Counted from the stretch's first letter, positions 10,986 to 22,805 are shown. The stretch: 64,000 bases of DNA from Rhipidocladum racemiflorum (GCA_036346355.1 CM070590.1:42751749-42815748), one strand, 5' to 3'. Numbers and translations are program-made. The notes: generated by a model from the letters alone, not told the origin.

Positions 10986-12274
10986 GTGCTGAGAGGGTCA
11001 GCGCCATCGGGGATAGCGCCAATGAGGTTGGCGCCAACGAGGTCGGCGCCAAAAGAGTTGGCACTAGCAGAACCAGCGTCGGGTCTGGGACAGCGGACGC
11101 CGCCACCCCGGAAGAAGACCCCGCCGCTCCGGATGTGCTTAAAATCATGGTAGAGTTGGCGACGGTGGAAGTCTGGCCCCCGGTGTGATGCCTCTTGTGG
11201 TCTGCACGCGGGGCGTCCGGAGACACAGGCCGTTTGCTTGGGCTCCGATCGTTGACTGGGGCCGGGTCCTTCATCACCAAGGGACCACAAGCCGGCAGCA
11301 GTGACGGGCCGGTGGAGTCCATGGTGGGGAAGAGCCTCACAATCTGGAGGTGCTCCGCGGACTCCAAATCACAGAGCGGCTGGGCCCCATTGGGGAAGTC
11401 TAGGTCGCCCTACACTGGTGGGAGCAGTACGGCCGGCCATTTGGAAATGGTAGGGCCGTCCAAGTTCCCCGCACCTGGTGAAAAAGGAAGACAAGGTTAT
11501 CAAATTGGTGTCGACCACACGAAAAGAGTGTGAACTCATGAAGAACGAGGACTTACAGCCCGGGTGCTTGCGGTTAACGTCGTCGTCGCCCTTGTACTGC
11601 CACACTGGGCGAGCACGACGACGAAGGGGGCTGATCCTCTTGGCTACGAAGTCCCAGACTACCAGCGCCCCGGTCAACCTTGTGTCCCGCACGTGGTGGA
11701 TGCGGGTCGCCATTACTTGGAGCTCTGCTGTCTCCTTGACGAGCGAGCCCCAACTCTCACGGGCGTTTGCCGGTGCGGAAGGCATCTCGAGGGCATTGAC
11801 CCCGCTATCATTGATGGTGTACAACCAGTCATTCTGCCATGCCTTCTAGTTGGACTTGGCCAGGAAGGGGATGTAGCAGGGCACCAACCCGTCGCGAAGG
11901 CAGAAATGGCAACTCCTCACGGCCCCGCTATCGACGAGGCCACGGAGAGTGTAGAAGTGCCGGAAGAGAGGAAGATTGGGCATCACCCCCACGAACATCT
12001 CCCAGATATCCGCGAAGATGGTGAGGGTGACGATAGAATTGGGGGTGAGATGAAGGTGGTGGATCTTGTAGAAGTGGAGGATGGTGAGGAAGAACTCGGA
12101 GATGGGCGGCACCAGGCCCGCAAACACTCCCCAGGTGAAGACGATGATCTCCCCGGGTTCGCACCGCAGCATGATGGTCCCATGGCGGAAGTGATGGGAA
12201 CACTCAGGCGCGAGCTGGGAGAGCGCCCATGCCTTGTCCCTGTCGATGGTGGACGACGAAACAGGATGCACCAT
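10986..12274 (-). pseudogene. T28 protein (putative gypsy-type transposon family), copy A, broken
   Basis: Starts at the ATG at 12274 with MVHPVSSSTIDRDKAW, leading into the conserved block ISEFFLTILHFYKIHHLHL, TPNSIVTLTIFADIWEMFVG and LPLFRHFYTLRGL. This is the plant Transposase_28-like domain found in Tat-type elements; its function is not established. A stop follows at 11846. The frame resumes at 11824 and shifts again near 11367 into a Ser/Ala/Pro-rich tail ending at the U junction. Copy B carries the same tail and continues into a coiled coil, so A has lost its C-terminus. Confidence 0.75.
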
Positions 12275-12376
12275 TAGAGCAAGACCGAGATGTCTGGACG
12301 AAGAGTTAGAAGAGCAAGAAGCAATGTGCGCGGGAGTTTGAAGGAGCGTGAATCACTGGGCATGAATGTGCGTATG

Positions 12377-12384
12377 TATATATA
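12377..12384 (-). promoter_or_regulatory. Internal TATA box upstream of T28-A
   Basis: TATATATA (palindromic) about 100 bp before the T28 ATG and about 190 bp inside the LTR boundary. The same box occurs at the same distance in T28-B. Confidence 0.45.
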
Positions 12385-12558
12385 CCCTTCACGCCTATGG
12401 TTCGTAAGGATGGCGAAGGGACACGACATTTTGGTTCGCGAGAAGAAACAGCGGAAGTCAGGAGGACCGAGGCGGTTAGAGTACCTTGAAGAGATGGCTC
12501 CATTAGGGAATGTGCTGGTATTAAATGAGGACTGAAAAGCAACCGGCACGCATTCCAG

Positions 12559-12576
12559 GACAGACCTAGGGGCTAC
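12559..12576 (-). other. Degenerate primer binding site of T28-A
   Basis: Minus-strand TAGCCCCTAGGTCTGTCC follows one base after the LTR end CACCGATA. The layout equals the Tat element (CCGACA, G, TGGCGCTCTAGG), with TGG decayed to TAG and CCGACA to CCGATA. Confidence 0.5.
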
Positions 12577-13038
12577 TATCGGTGTACTTTACGCCAGGGT
12601 ACCCTCTCCGCCGTGAACAAGTCAGATGGCCCAGCGAGCAGGTGGGCGACTAGACCCCTCTCCCTGGGTGCCGGCCCACGTGGTGGCCTGGCGAGCAGGC
12701 GGGCGACCAGGCCCCTCTCGCCGGGCGTCTGCCCACATGGTGGTTTGGCGAGCAGGTGGACGGCTAGACCCTGCTCATCGAGCGGCCAGGACAAGTGGGT
12801 GACCAAAAGGATGAAAAGGAAGCTTCGCCCCAAAGCCTCCTCTCTCTAACACTGTGTCAGGGCCATTAATTGCAAAGATGGCCCATCCCTCTGGCCTCTC
12901 ACACCTAACCTGGGAGGACCATGCAAAGAAGTACGACAACATAAAGAGTGAGGCTGGGAGGCAAGACTGAAGTGACGGGTGTAATAATGAATCGTAGTTC
13001 ATCATGATGTCACCCTCTCACCTGCCCAAGCCAGTCCC
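12577..13038 (-). repeat. LTR of T28-A with a 57-bp tandem repeat
   Basis: Ends at 12577; its start is not resolved because element V abuts at 13039. At 12634, 12691 and 12748 the phrase GCGAGCAGG recurs at exactly 57-bp steps, with CCCACGTGGTGG-type sequence between: about 2.7 copies up to 12790. No other element is seen in 12790-13038. Confidence 0.6.
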
Positions 13039-15192
13039 TATGACATCACGGGATGTGAAATTATGGAAATTGACATTATGGAATCTGACTTTATAGATTT
13101 CGGCATTACGGTACGACTGTATATCATGTTTTTGGGCCGTCTCCAGGTGGTTGGGCCCTTCTAGGGGAGTTTAGGCCTTGGGGGATCAATTTGGGCCGTT
13201 GGGGGAGGCTCTTGGGCCATGTGGGGAAGATGGGGGCGGCAAAGCCTGCCCATGTGCCCCCCTAACCCTAGGGCGCCCCCACCTCCTCCGCTCCCACTCC
13301 TAGCCACCACCCATCCCATGTGCCTCCATCCCTTCCCCCTTCCTCCTGCACCTCCCCACCTTCCCTAGCCGGCCCTAGGAGAGATCCATCCCCATCCCTT
13401 GCTACCACACTCCTCCATTCCGTTGCTCTCTCCATTGGGAAGCTCTGTGACGAGGGGATCCGGTGGATTTGGCGCGAGGAAGGAGATCAGGGGATCGGGA
13501 GGAGAAGGTTTCGTCGATCGAACGGTTCTTCGAGGGAGGTAAGCGTTGGTAGATCCATTTTTAGGGTTATGATGCTGTTTAGAAGGGGGATTCCATGCCT
13601 AAGATCCATGTTTAGGTGCTGTTCCTAGATGGGATTAGGAAAATTGCTATGCTGTCCCACGTTCTGTCCTCAGGCAGATTTGGACCCCGACCTAGGGCTT
13701 GAGTTTTGGCAATTTTCGATGCATTTTTAGCTCAGCCAGATGTTACAGAAGTTGTAGATAATTTAATTACATTTCATTGGACACAAAGAATGCAAAATTC
13801 CGATAAGCCATTTAAAAGTTATTGCCAATTTACCGAACGTGTAAAATCTGTGACGTGATTGGGACAGATCGTGTTCATCTGTAGATTAGACAATTTTAGA
13901 GGCTGTTTCAGTCTTCGCGAATACTTTGAAAAAGCTAGGAAATTTCCTATGATTCGAAAAAATGTATTCGTTTACTTGATTTGGAGTTTTAGAACTCAAG
14001 TTATGCTAGTTGGAAGCCCGTTGTCCCGATGGGATAGATTCTCTGTTTTCGTGTTTTAGGAGTGGGTTGCGAAGTCCGGGTAGATGATCACTCTTGTACT
14101 GTTTTGTCGGCAAGTTTTGAGTGTATTGAACCTATGTGCAGGTGGTGTGATCCCGGGAGTGCCCTCAACCTCTCACCATTCCGTCGCTCATGGTTGAAGG
14201 CAAGTGTATTGGGATGGGTTTGGGTATTGGATGGTTATTAGACTTGCAAATGTGCAATATGGGTACATGCTGTGTTAACTTGCCATGCTTGTTATTTACT
14301 TATGATATGATGAACATGGTTATATATTGGCTATGAAATTATCGTATTAAATATTCATGCAAGTTCATACATGTTCATGTTATATGTGCATTCATAATGG
14401 AAGAGGCGTCCCATTCTGATGCGGGCCTCTGTGTTCATACATAGTGAACACGAAAGACCTACCTCGTAGTCCCATCCACGGTGGTGTATGGGAGCGAGTC
14501 AGTAAGAGTGAGCACCCTCCATCTACGGGATGGAAGGGGAAAGAGGGTGCACGCCGACGGGTGTGCACTTGGCAATACCGTTATGTGCTTCAAGGAGACA
14601 TGTGCATTGCATTGCATATATGATGATGTTAATGAGATGAATACAATGTGAATATGAAATGTTTATGATGATGAATATGAGATGTAGTGATGATGGTATT
14701 GAAAATTGTCTTCTTGTTCCATTGCAATACACTTTGCTGAGTGATGAACTCACGCTTGTGTTTTATGATGTTTTTAGGTACCATGAAACCGGCATGCGGG
14801 AAAGGGACTTAGCGGCATACCTTCACATAACTTCAATCACTTAGACAGCAATCCTTTTACCATTCATAGTTGCAAAAATAAGTTTGTCTTAACTGTGTGC
14901 TTGGTTATGTCATTGGCTTTGTCATAGCGCATGAAGTGGTTGAATTCGTTGTTTTGGACTTAAACTGTTGCTATATCTCTCGTTATTGCTGTTTTAGATG
15001 ACATACATTATGTTATATCATGTTATATTAATGTTGTTGCTTCAAATCATGGAAAAACAAAGGAGATGCTGCAAAAATTTTCGGTTAAAGCATTTATGCC
15101 CTTGCTGTAATTTAATCTTAATTGTGGTATTTAGTTGCTATTTATTCTATGTTTGGTGGCATCTAGGGCATACTAGATGCCGGGGTGTTACA
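13039..15192 (+). repeat. 5' LTR of V
   Basis: Begins TATGACATCACGG, where the 3' copy has TGTGACATCATGG, and ends GGGGTGTTACA at 15192. It shares with the 3' LTR the TTTTTGGGCC region, the CAGGTGGTGTGA block, the GTGCACnCCGACGGGTGTGCAC block near 14550 and the CTTTGCTGAGTGATGAACTC block near 14735. It is about 130 bp shorter than the 3' copy. No promoter is assigned. Confidence 0.85.
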
Positions 15193-15194
15193 GT

Positions 15195-15206
15195 TGGTAT
15201 CAGAGC
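15195..15206 (+). other. Primer binding site of V
   Basis: TGGTATCAGAGC, the complement of the initiator-Met tRNA 3' end, two bases after the LTR. Confidence 0.9.
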
Positions 15207-17895
15207 GGGCTTTAGGTCCATGGTGTATGGACTTTGCGAAATACCATAGGGTTAACTAAAATTGTGACTTGGGATAACCTAGAAACACGGCTTAGGTTAT
15301 ACTTAAAATTTTGCCATAGGGTAGCAACATTAAAACTTGTGTAAGTGGAATAACTAATATAAAATTTCACACATGGATGCATAGTAGGAAATGGTATGGG
15401 TATCGTTGCTTTACGCTTAAATGTTGTATTTAAGCCTTGATGTTGAATGCTATATTTGATAATGTATGTTGCTATGTTATTGAGAGAATTGATTGGATTA
15501 TTCTTGTTATTGTGATAAAGTGGGGTTGTGGTGCCGAAGGGTTTCGGTCACCTCTTTTTGTTCATAGTAAGGGTGTGGTTTGATGGTTTGGCCGGTTAGC
15601 GCCATCACCGAAGAATTATTAACCCAGGTGGAAGAAGAGTGCTTACCCTTTCTTTCGTAGATAGGGTAGTTAACTGGAGTCAAATAGAAGAGCTTGGTGG
15701 TGGATTCGTTTGGATGTTCTTTACCGTTCTAATGGTCGGTCTTGGTTGGTTTTCTTGGTTTTAATTGATTGAAATGAAAAGAAAAGTGTTTGGAATTGGT
15801 TTTTCGCGGATTGTTCCATAGGCGGTTTGGTAGTGGGGATTGTATGAAACATGATATATGTATGAGAGATGGTGAGGTGGATTTCTTTGAGAGTATTGAT
15901 GTAAGTCTTGCCCTGGTCACTCTAGGGACTTAACCTTGCAAGCCTTTGAACTGAGTCAAACATACAACCACATGCCTATAATGGGATGGACCTAGTTGAG
16001 TAGGTTGCTAATAACATGCATATGGTACCTCGGGGTGTCAACTATACCTCTGTGTAGTTGAATGGGGGAGCATACCGGGGCTGCGGCTAGGTACCCATCC
16101 AACGTATGTCGATCCTATACTTTGCCTTTGCTGAGGGAAGGGATAGTGTATGGCAACCAGGGAGGCTCACTTGTGGAGTCAGAAGCTTCCAAAAGGCTTT
16201 GTTATGATCGCTTATTCGCATACTCTTGTATGGCGATTCACGGCAGATGTGATGAGTTGATTGTATCTTGTGGGTAAAGTGTATAACCTCTGTAGAGTAT
16301 AACATCTATTAGAATAGCCGTGTCCGCGGTACTGGACAATGCTCGGGGATTACAGTCAAGGGTTAGCTTTTCATAAAAGTGAAATTGGGATTGGAGGCAT
16401 TTTGCCTGTGGAAAGGTGATAGCTAGTTAAGGTTGTGGAATGTTTTACTTGTGAAATAACTGTGAAATTCACTACTGTTATTACTTGTTTTACCGCTTTA
16501 AAATCTATTATGAATATTTGTGAATGTTGTTTATTGCAAAATAACCCCTTCAGCCTGTCATTTGGAATAAGCCATGCATATAGTTATTAGATTTGCATTC
16601 TGTGCATGACTTACTGAGTGCTTTATGTACTCACCCCTTGCAAACAAACAATCACTAGTGAGCAGAAGTCTACATCGTCGAAGAAGAAGAAGTTCCATGA
16701 GAAGGCGATTATCTAGGAGTCGAACCCTGTCAGTTGCCTGTGGTGTATTGATGGGATTCACTGATGTTCTTCATTCCGCTGCTGCTTATTTGGAGTTGAA
16801 GCCGTCAAGGCCTCACTAGTGTAAGATTGACCTTAAGGTTGTTCAATAGTTTATAATCTATAATTGTGTTATTTTTATTATTCCGCTGTGTATGATTGTG
16901 ATATTTCATCTATGTTAAGACTGTGTGTACTAGTGTGATCCTGGACTAGTGTTGAATACACAGAGGCTCTGGATTTGCATATTCGGGTCCCGACAGGTTG
17001 TTAATGACTTAAGTTATTAGGTGTTGCTAGTAGTTGATCGTAAATAGTTTAAAAATGAGGAGTAAAGGAAGGTTGTGTATGACTCAATTCAAACCTTCTT
17101 GGAGAATTGTGTCGTTGATGTGTCCCTCGGTAGGGTTGATTAAATTATTAGTGGACCACTTGGTGGTTGCTAGTAATTGCTTTTCCTTTTCGAAGTGTAT
17201 TGGATCTTTTTGTCCCTAAACTATGAGCGAGTTGTGTCAGCCGAAGTGGATTGTTCGGTTATTATTGTTTTTGCGTGTGTTAAGGTCCCTGCTCATAAAG
17301 TAGGCTTTTCCTTTCGGTGGTAGTGGTGGGTATTGGTCTTTTTGTAAAAGATCAATCTTTTTCAAGTATATAACCCTGATTGTCCAATCAGTTGGTAGTC
17401 TTGGAGTGTTGTATCTCACTTGGTTTGCATCGTCGGGATTTTGACGAACAACGGTAGGGAGGTTGAGGTGTGAAAACACTTGTGCGTGGAAGCTAAAGAG
17501 GGTTCTAGAGGTTGGTGCCGTGTTCTTCTGGGGAGTAGAATCGGTTAAAGGGATCGGGCACTTTAGTGCCAAGGAATGCATAAAATGAGGAGTGTGAGAC
17601 CGTTTTCCTTCGTTATCTGTTTGGGAATTTATCCTATTGCTTGGGACGTTCTGAGTCCTTATGTTAGTGCTTTGTGTTTCATTGTTGAGTAAGATTATGG
17701 CAAGTTTTGATTATGAGTTATCATTAGAGCCGGCAATCTTCGAGCCTTAGCTCCTTGCTTTTGAGTTCTGGCTAGTGCAAATCGTAGGGGCTTCTAAGCA
17801 GGTTCTGAGAAGTGAACCTTAGCTCCCTTCGATTTGGTTGTTTGCGAAGTGGCATGTTTCGAATTTGTTGTCAAATCCTGTTAAGGGGGAGAGAT
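15207..17895 (+). other. Internal region of V, non-coding
   Basis: No reading frame longer than about 115 codons and none with a recognisable domain. 15207-15814 and 16996-17882 are V's own sequence. The middle is a foreign LTR fragment. The polypurine tract GGGGGAGAGA ends next to the 3' LTR at about 17894. Confidence 0.7.
15815..16995 (+). repeat. 3' part of a Y-type LTR inside V
   Basis: Resembles the 3' 1.2 kb of the Y LTR (minus strand, about 55400 to 54218), including GATATATGTATGAG, CTTTGAGAGTATTGATG, the CTTGCAAGCCTTTGAACTGAG block and the terminal GGGTCCCGACA at 16995. The 5' three quarters of that LTR are missing, so the left edge is approximate. Confidence 0.8.
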
Positions 17896-20179
17896 TGTGA
17901 CATCATGGAATGTGACTTTATAGATTTCAACATTTACAGTACGAGGTTATATCGTGTTTTTGGGCTTTTCAGAGGTTTTTGGGCCGTTCTAGGAGGGTTT
18001 GGGCCTTCCCGGGAGGATTTGGGCCTAGAGGGTTGAGTTATGGGCCGTCGGTGGGGGTTTTTGGGCCCATGAGGGGGGGGACTAGCAAAACCTAGGCCTG
18101 GGGTGTCTCCACCTCCTCCCCCATGTGCCCCCGCTCTCCCTCCCACCTCCTAGCCGCCATCCCCTCTAGCCCCCTTGTGTGCCACCCCCCTCCTCTCCAC
18201 CTTGCGCCTCCCCTCCACCTCCTAGCTGGCCCTACCTAGGAACCATCCCCTCCCTTGCTGCCACACCCTTCCCTCCATTGCTTCCTCCGGTGGAAATCCA
18301 TTCAACCGAGAAGAATCGGCATTTCCAGCGATTGGAGGAAGATCGTGGCCAAGAGAAGGAGTTTTTCATCGCCGTTCGATTCTCCAAGATGAGGTAATGA
18401 TTTGTGATTCTTTTTGGGGTGGTCTAGGTGCCGCTAGATGGGGGAGATTAGGGTTAAATTTCATGTATAGGTGCTGTTCATAGATGGTATTAGGTTAATT
18501 GTAAGTCTGTCCAATGTTGTGTTCTCGGGCAGATTGGGTGCTTGAGGTTAGGGCTCGGTTTTAGAAATTTTAGAAGCATTTCCTGATCGACTAGATGTTA
18601 CGGAAGTTGTAGGTAATTCAATTATTTTTAATTGGACACCAAGAACGCTTAATTCCGTCCAACCATTTAAAAATTATGGTTGTTTTACCGAGCAATGTCA
18701 AATCTGTGACGTGATTGAAACAGATCGTGTTCAACTTTAGATTAGATAATTTTAGAGGCCGATTCAGTCTTCGTGAATACCTATAAAAAGTTGGGAAATT
18801 TCCTAAGATTCGATAAAATGTACTCATTTACTTGATTTGGAGTTATGCTAGTTGGAAGCCCGCTGTCCCGTTGGACAAATTCTCTATTTTTCGGGCTTTA
18901 GGAGTGGGTTACGGAGTCATTGTAGCCGATAGTTCTTGTACTATTTTGTGGGCAAGTTTTAAGTGAAATATACCTATGTGCAGGTGGTGTGACCCCGGGA
19001 GTGCCCTCAACCTCTCGCCACTCCGTCGCTCACGGTTGAGGCAAGTGTATTATAATGTTTGTGACTTGAATGGTGTTATGTTTTTGTTATGATGCGAGAT
19101 AACGTTGATATGTTTGGTTGCCATGTCTGATTCTTGAATGAGATAAGTGAATATGAATTGTTAGAAGGTTATGCATTTGCTGAATTACGAACGTTTGCAA
19201 AGTTTATTCATGCTTATGGTATATTGGTGAGTATGTAGTGATGATGAGAATGCTAAAGTGATGATGGTGAGTAAAAGGATATTGTGCTTGACACCTGAAC
19301 GATGAAAGGTAAAAAATGTATTCCTTGCATTCATGGCATGAGGACTAGCCAGGATGGTGAAAAAGTCATAACTAATCCGGTAAGGTCGATGAGAAAGTTA
19401 TGACTAATCCGGAGCGCCACTGAGAAAGACCTACCTCGTAGTTCCATCCACAGTTTTGAGTGGGAGCGAGACAGTAAGAGTAGGCACCTTCCACGGGATG
19501 GAAGGGAAAGAGGGTGCACACCGACGGGTGTGCACTCAACAATACAGGTATGTGCTAACAAAGAGACATGTGCATTGCATTGCATGCATGATGATGTTAA
19601 TGAGATGAATATTTGATGAATTATGAGAGGCTTATGATGTTGAATATGAGATGTAGTGATGATGTATGGAATATTGTTTTGCTTGTCCATTGCAATACAC
19701 TTTGCTGAGTGATGAACTCACGCTTGTTGTTTTGTGACGTTTTTAGGTACTATGAAATCGGCATGTGGGAAAGGGGATTAGCGGCACATCTTCATTTAGC
19801 TTCATTCATCTAGACAACTACACTTTATCATGCATAGTTGTGATTAATAATTTTATTACGCTAAAACTTGGATTATGCCTTAATGTGTACTTGGTTCTAT
19901 CGTTCATTTCGTTTTAGTTCCTGAAACGTTTGAATTCATTATTGGTCTTAAATTGTTGTTATACCTCATGTTATTGCTGTTTTAGATGTCATTCTCCATG
20001 CTATTGCTTGTGATATTATTATTGTTGCTTCAAATCATAGAAATACAAAGGAGATGCTGCCGAAATTTCGGTTGAAACATTTGCGCCCTTGCTGTAATCT
20101 GTTCTTAATTGTGGTATTTAGTTGCTATTTCTTCTATGTTTGGTGACATCCATGGCATAATAGATGCCGGGGTGTTACA
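17896..20179 (+). repeat. 3' LTR of V
   Basis: Starts TGTGACATCATGG directly after the polypurine tract and ends GGGGTGTTACA. It keeps the TG...CA ends, unlike the 5' copy, which starts TA. Confidence 0.87.
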
Positions 20180-20333
20180 CATCACGGCTGGCAAAGCACG
20201 CCAGCATGAACGTTGCGGTGGCAATCGCAATTTCCCGCCCTTTTTGGGCGGAGTGAGCGGCCAAGTCGACTTGCAGGCCGCTGAGGGCCTCGGCGACCCA
20301 AGTAACGATATGGGCGTACTACAGGGCCGTGGA

Positions 20334-22082
20334 CTATAGTGGGTCATGAAGTACCACCTCCAGCGGCCCTAGGCACCTCGCCATGCGATTAAAGGCTGGG
20401 TGGAGCATGAAGGTGAGGTTGTGCAGCGTGCGACGCAGCTCGGTCCGCGCCTGCTCTTGCGCCGCCTCAGCCCCCTGCGCCCGGGAGAGCAGGACCGCCC
20501 CAGTCACCCTCTTCTGGGCCAGCAATGCCGCCCCCCTCTCCCTCTCCTTTGTCAACTCCTCACGCATTGCCGCCATCTGCTGCGACATCTGTGCTTCGTG
20601 CTGGATGGCTGCCGTGAGGAGGGCGCCCGATGATGCTCGCGCCTCGCCATGTTCGGCAAGTAGCACAGCTAGGCTGGAGGTTGAAGGGGCAAGGACGACA
20701 ACGGCGAAGTTGTCGGTGGCATCGGTGCAGATGATGCCCGTTAGGACCGCTTTGGCGGTGCCTAGCGGACCCTGGGCTGAAGTCCCCGCCACATCTGTTG
20801 ACGTCGCGGGAGTCTGCTCGATTGGAGCACCTTGGGGGGCCACCCTTGGAGGTGACCGAAAGACGACGGAGGCCACTGGGAGGGCGAGCCTGCCCTGGTG
20901 GGCAGCGGCAGCAACCCTTAGTGCCAAGGGGGTCAGTGCCAAAGGAGTTGGCACCGGTGGAACCAGCGCCAGGTCTGGGACGACGGTCACCGCTGCCCCA
21001 GATGAAGACCCCGCCGCTTCGGATGCTCCTAAAATCGCGGCGAAGTAGGTGGCGGCGGAGGTCTGGCCCCTGGTGCGAGGCCTCTTGTGGTCTGCACATG
21101 GGGTGCCCGGAGACACAAGCCGTTTGCCTACGCTCTGAACATTGGGCGGGGCCGGGTCCCTGATCACCAAGGGACCATGGACCGGCAGCACCGATGGGTC
21201 AGTGGAGTCCATGGCGGGAAAGAGCCTCATGATCCGGAGGTGCTCCGAGGACTCCAGATCAAAGAGCAGCCAGGCCCCGTCGGGGAAGTCCATGCCACCC
21301 AACACTGGCGAGAGTAGTACAGCCAGCCATTTGGAAATGGCAGTGCCGTCCATGCTCCCTACACCTGCCAAAAAAAGGGAGACAAGGTTATTAGATTGGT
21401 GGTGACCACGCAAAAAATACGAACTCATGGATAATGAGAACTTACTGCCCAGGTGTGTGCGGGTTATGTCGTCGTCGCCTGTGTGTTGCCACGAGGGGCG
21501 AGCACGACTACGGAGCGGGTTGATCCTCCAGGCTACGAAGTACTGGACTACCAGCACCCCGGTTAGCTCGGCATCCTGCAGGTGGTTGATGCGGGTCGCC
21601 ATTGTTTGGAGCTCTGTCGTCTCCCCGACGAGCAAGCCCCAACTCTCGCGGGCATTCGCCGGTGCGAAAGGCACTGCGAGGGCATCGACCCTGATATCAT
21701 CGCTAGTATACAGCCAGTCACTCCAGCACGACTTCCAGTTGGACTTCGCCTGGAAGGGGATGTAGTGGGGGGCCAATCCGTCGCAGGGGTGGAAATGGCA
21801 ACTCCCCACGGCCCCGCCGTTCGCAAGGCTGCGGAGGGTGTAGAAGTGCCGGAAGAGAGGAAGATCGGGCATCACCCCCATGAACATCTCGCAGAGGTTT
21901 GCGAAGATGGCGAGGGTGACGACGGAGTTGGGGTGAGATGAAGGTGGTTGATCTCATAGAAGAGGAGGATGGTGAGAAAGAACTCAGAAAGGGCGGAAGT
22001 GCAGGGAACCCTCAGTTGTGAGCTTGGAGAGTGCCCACGCCTTGTCCCTGTCGGCGGTGGAAGACAGAAGAGGTTGCACCAT
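20334..22082 (-). pseudogene. T28 protein, copy B, with a 79-bp deletion in the T28 domain
   Basis: The ATG at 22082 (MVQPLLSST) is collinear with copy A. A 79-bp deletion between GGCGG repeats removes part of the T28 domain and shifts the frame. A long open stretch of 517 codons follows (21887-20334): VMPDLPLFRHFYTLRSL, a Ser/Ala/Pro-rich linker, then a C-terminal coiled coil (MSQQMAAMREELTKERERG and AEAAQEQARTELRRTLHN). An N-terminal globular part plus C-terminal coiled coil is usual for this family. It shows what copy A has lost. No catalytic residues are recognised; the function is unknown. Confidence 0.72.
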
Positions 22083-22184
22083 TAGAGCGGAAACGATGTC
22101 TCTAGACGAAGGGTTAGAAGACCAAGTGGTAATGTGTGTAGGAGTTTGAAGCAGCGTGAATTGTTGGGTGTGAATGTGTGTATG

Positions 22185-22192
22185 TATATATA
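22185..22192 (-). promoter_or_regulatory. Internal TATA box upstream of T28-B
   Basis: TATATATA, at the same position relative to the ATG as in T28-A, with conserved flanks (GTATG before, CCCTTCAC after on the plus strand). Confidence 0.45.
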
Positions 22193-22644
22193 CCCTTCAC
22201 ATCGACGGTTCGCAAGGATGGCGAAGGGACACGACATTTCGGGTCTCGAGAGGACACGGCGGAAGTCGGGATGACCGAGGCGGTTGGAGTACTGTCATGG
22301 CCCTGAATTCAAATTCGAATCACGCGGCGAACCTTAACCCTAACCGGTCTGTAGCCGCATTCGAGATCGATTAGTAACTTCAGAGAGTATCCTAAACCGT
22401 CCCTTAGTAGTGTCCAAAGCTCAACCGCAAGTTTGGAGCTTGAACACTCCATTACGCAAATGTGTTTCCATCCAAGTTTGTGGTTTTGCAACTCGAGATC
22501 CGGGATGATCCAATATGCGCATGTTGCTTTGTCGCAAACTAAGAACTTTTCTCTCCAACGTGGTGAGGCTTGCACTGAGATCCGACATCTAACCCTACTT
22601 CAAACTTGGCGAGAGAAACCGAATCCTGTGCTGGAAATTCTGGG

Positions 22645-22805
22645 TGATCCGGAGTATCCGGACAAAATGTCCGGAGTGTCCGGGTTGATGTGACCGAAGG
22701 ACTCAACCCGGAGTATCTGGATAGAATGTCCAGAGTATCCGGATTGGGTCGACTGAAGGCCCTAACCCGGAGTATCCAGACAAATGGTCTGGAGTGTCCG
22801 GACTT
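22645..22805 (+). repeat. TCCGGA repeat cluster in the X U3
   Basis: Repeated GGAGTATCCGGA and GTCCGGAGTGTCCGG units, each holding the palindrome TCCGGA or a one-base variant, just upstream of the TATA box. The same cluster lies at 46285-46425 (3' LTR) and 9475-9655 (U). Confidence 0.8.

Larger units (their letters stand above)
10986..13038 (-). mobile_element. T28-A: Tat-type element with a Transposase_28-like ORF, truncated
   Basis: On the minus strand: LTR (13038-12577), primer-site remnant, leader with TATA, and a T28 reading frame running into the U insertion at 10986. The LTR/primer junction has the same layout as in the Tat element. T28-B at 20180-22292 is a close relative in the same orientation. 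The part after the T28 frame is missing. Confidence 0.75.
13039..20179 (+). mobile_element. V: non-coding LTR retrotransposon
   Basis: Two LTRs (13039-15192 and 17896-20179) flank 2.7 kb with a perfect initiator-Met primer site and a polypurine tract but no gag or pol. About 1.2 kb of the inside is a fragment of a Y/Z-type LTR, leaving some 1.5 kb of its own. It is non-autonomous. The flanks GTCCC and CATCA do not match, so no target duplication is seen. Confidence 0.8.
20180..22292 (-). mobile_element. T28-B: second T28 element copy, cut by V and X
   Basis: Same orientation and order as T28-A. Its 3' part ends at the V boundary at 20179; its leader is cut by X at 22292, inside a stretch matching T28-A near 12493. 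Its LTR is therefore absent here. AGTAC at 22288-22292 is the expected X target duplication; its partner lies beyond the window. Confidence 0.75.

Noticed and set aside
13039..20179. V as two unrelated solo LTRs
   Set aside because: A perfect primer site follows the first LTR and a polypurine tract precedes the second in the same orientation, so one element (or a recombinant of two) is simpler.
20334..21887. 517-codon open frame that could be taken for a host gene
   Set aside because: It is the C-terminal two thirds of the T28 protein, collinear with T28-A and continuous with the T28 domain upstream; it ends at a retroelement boundary.
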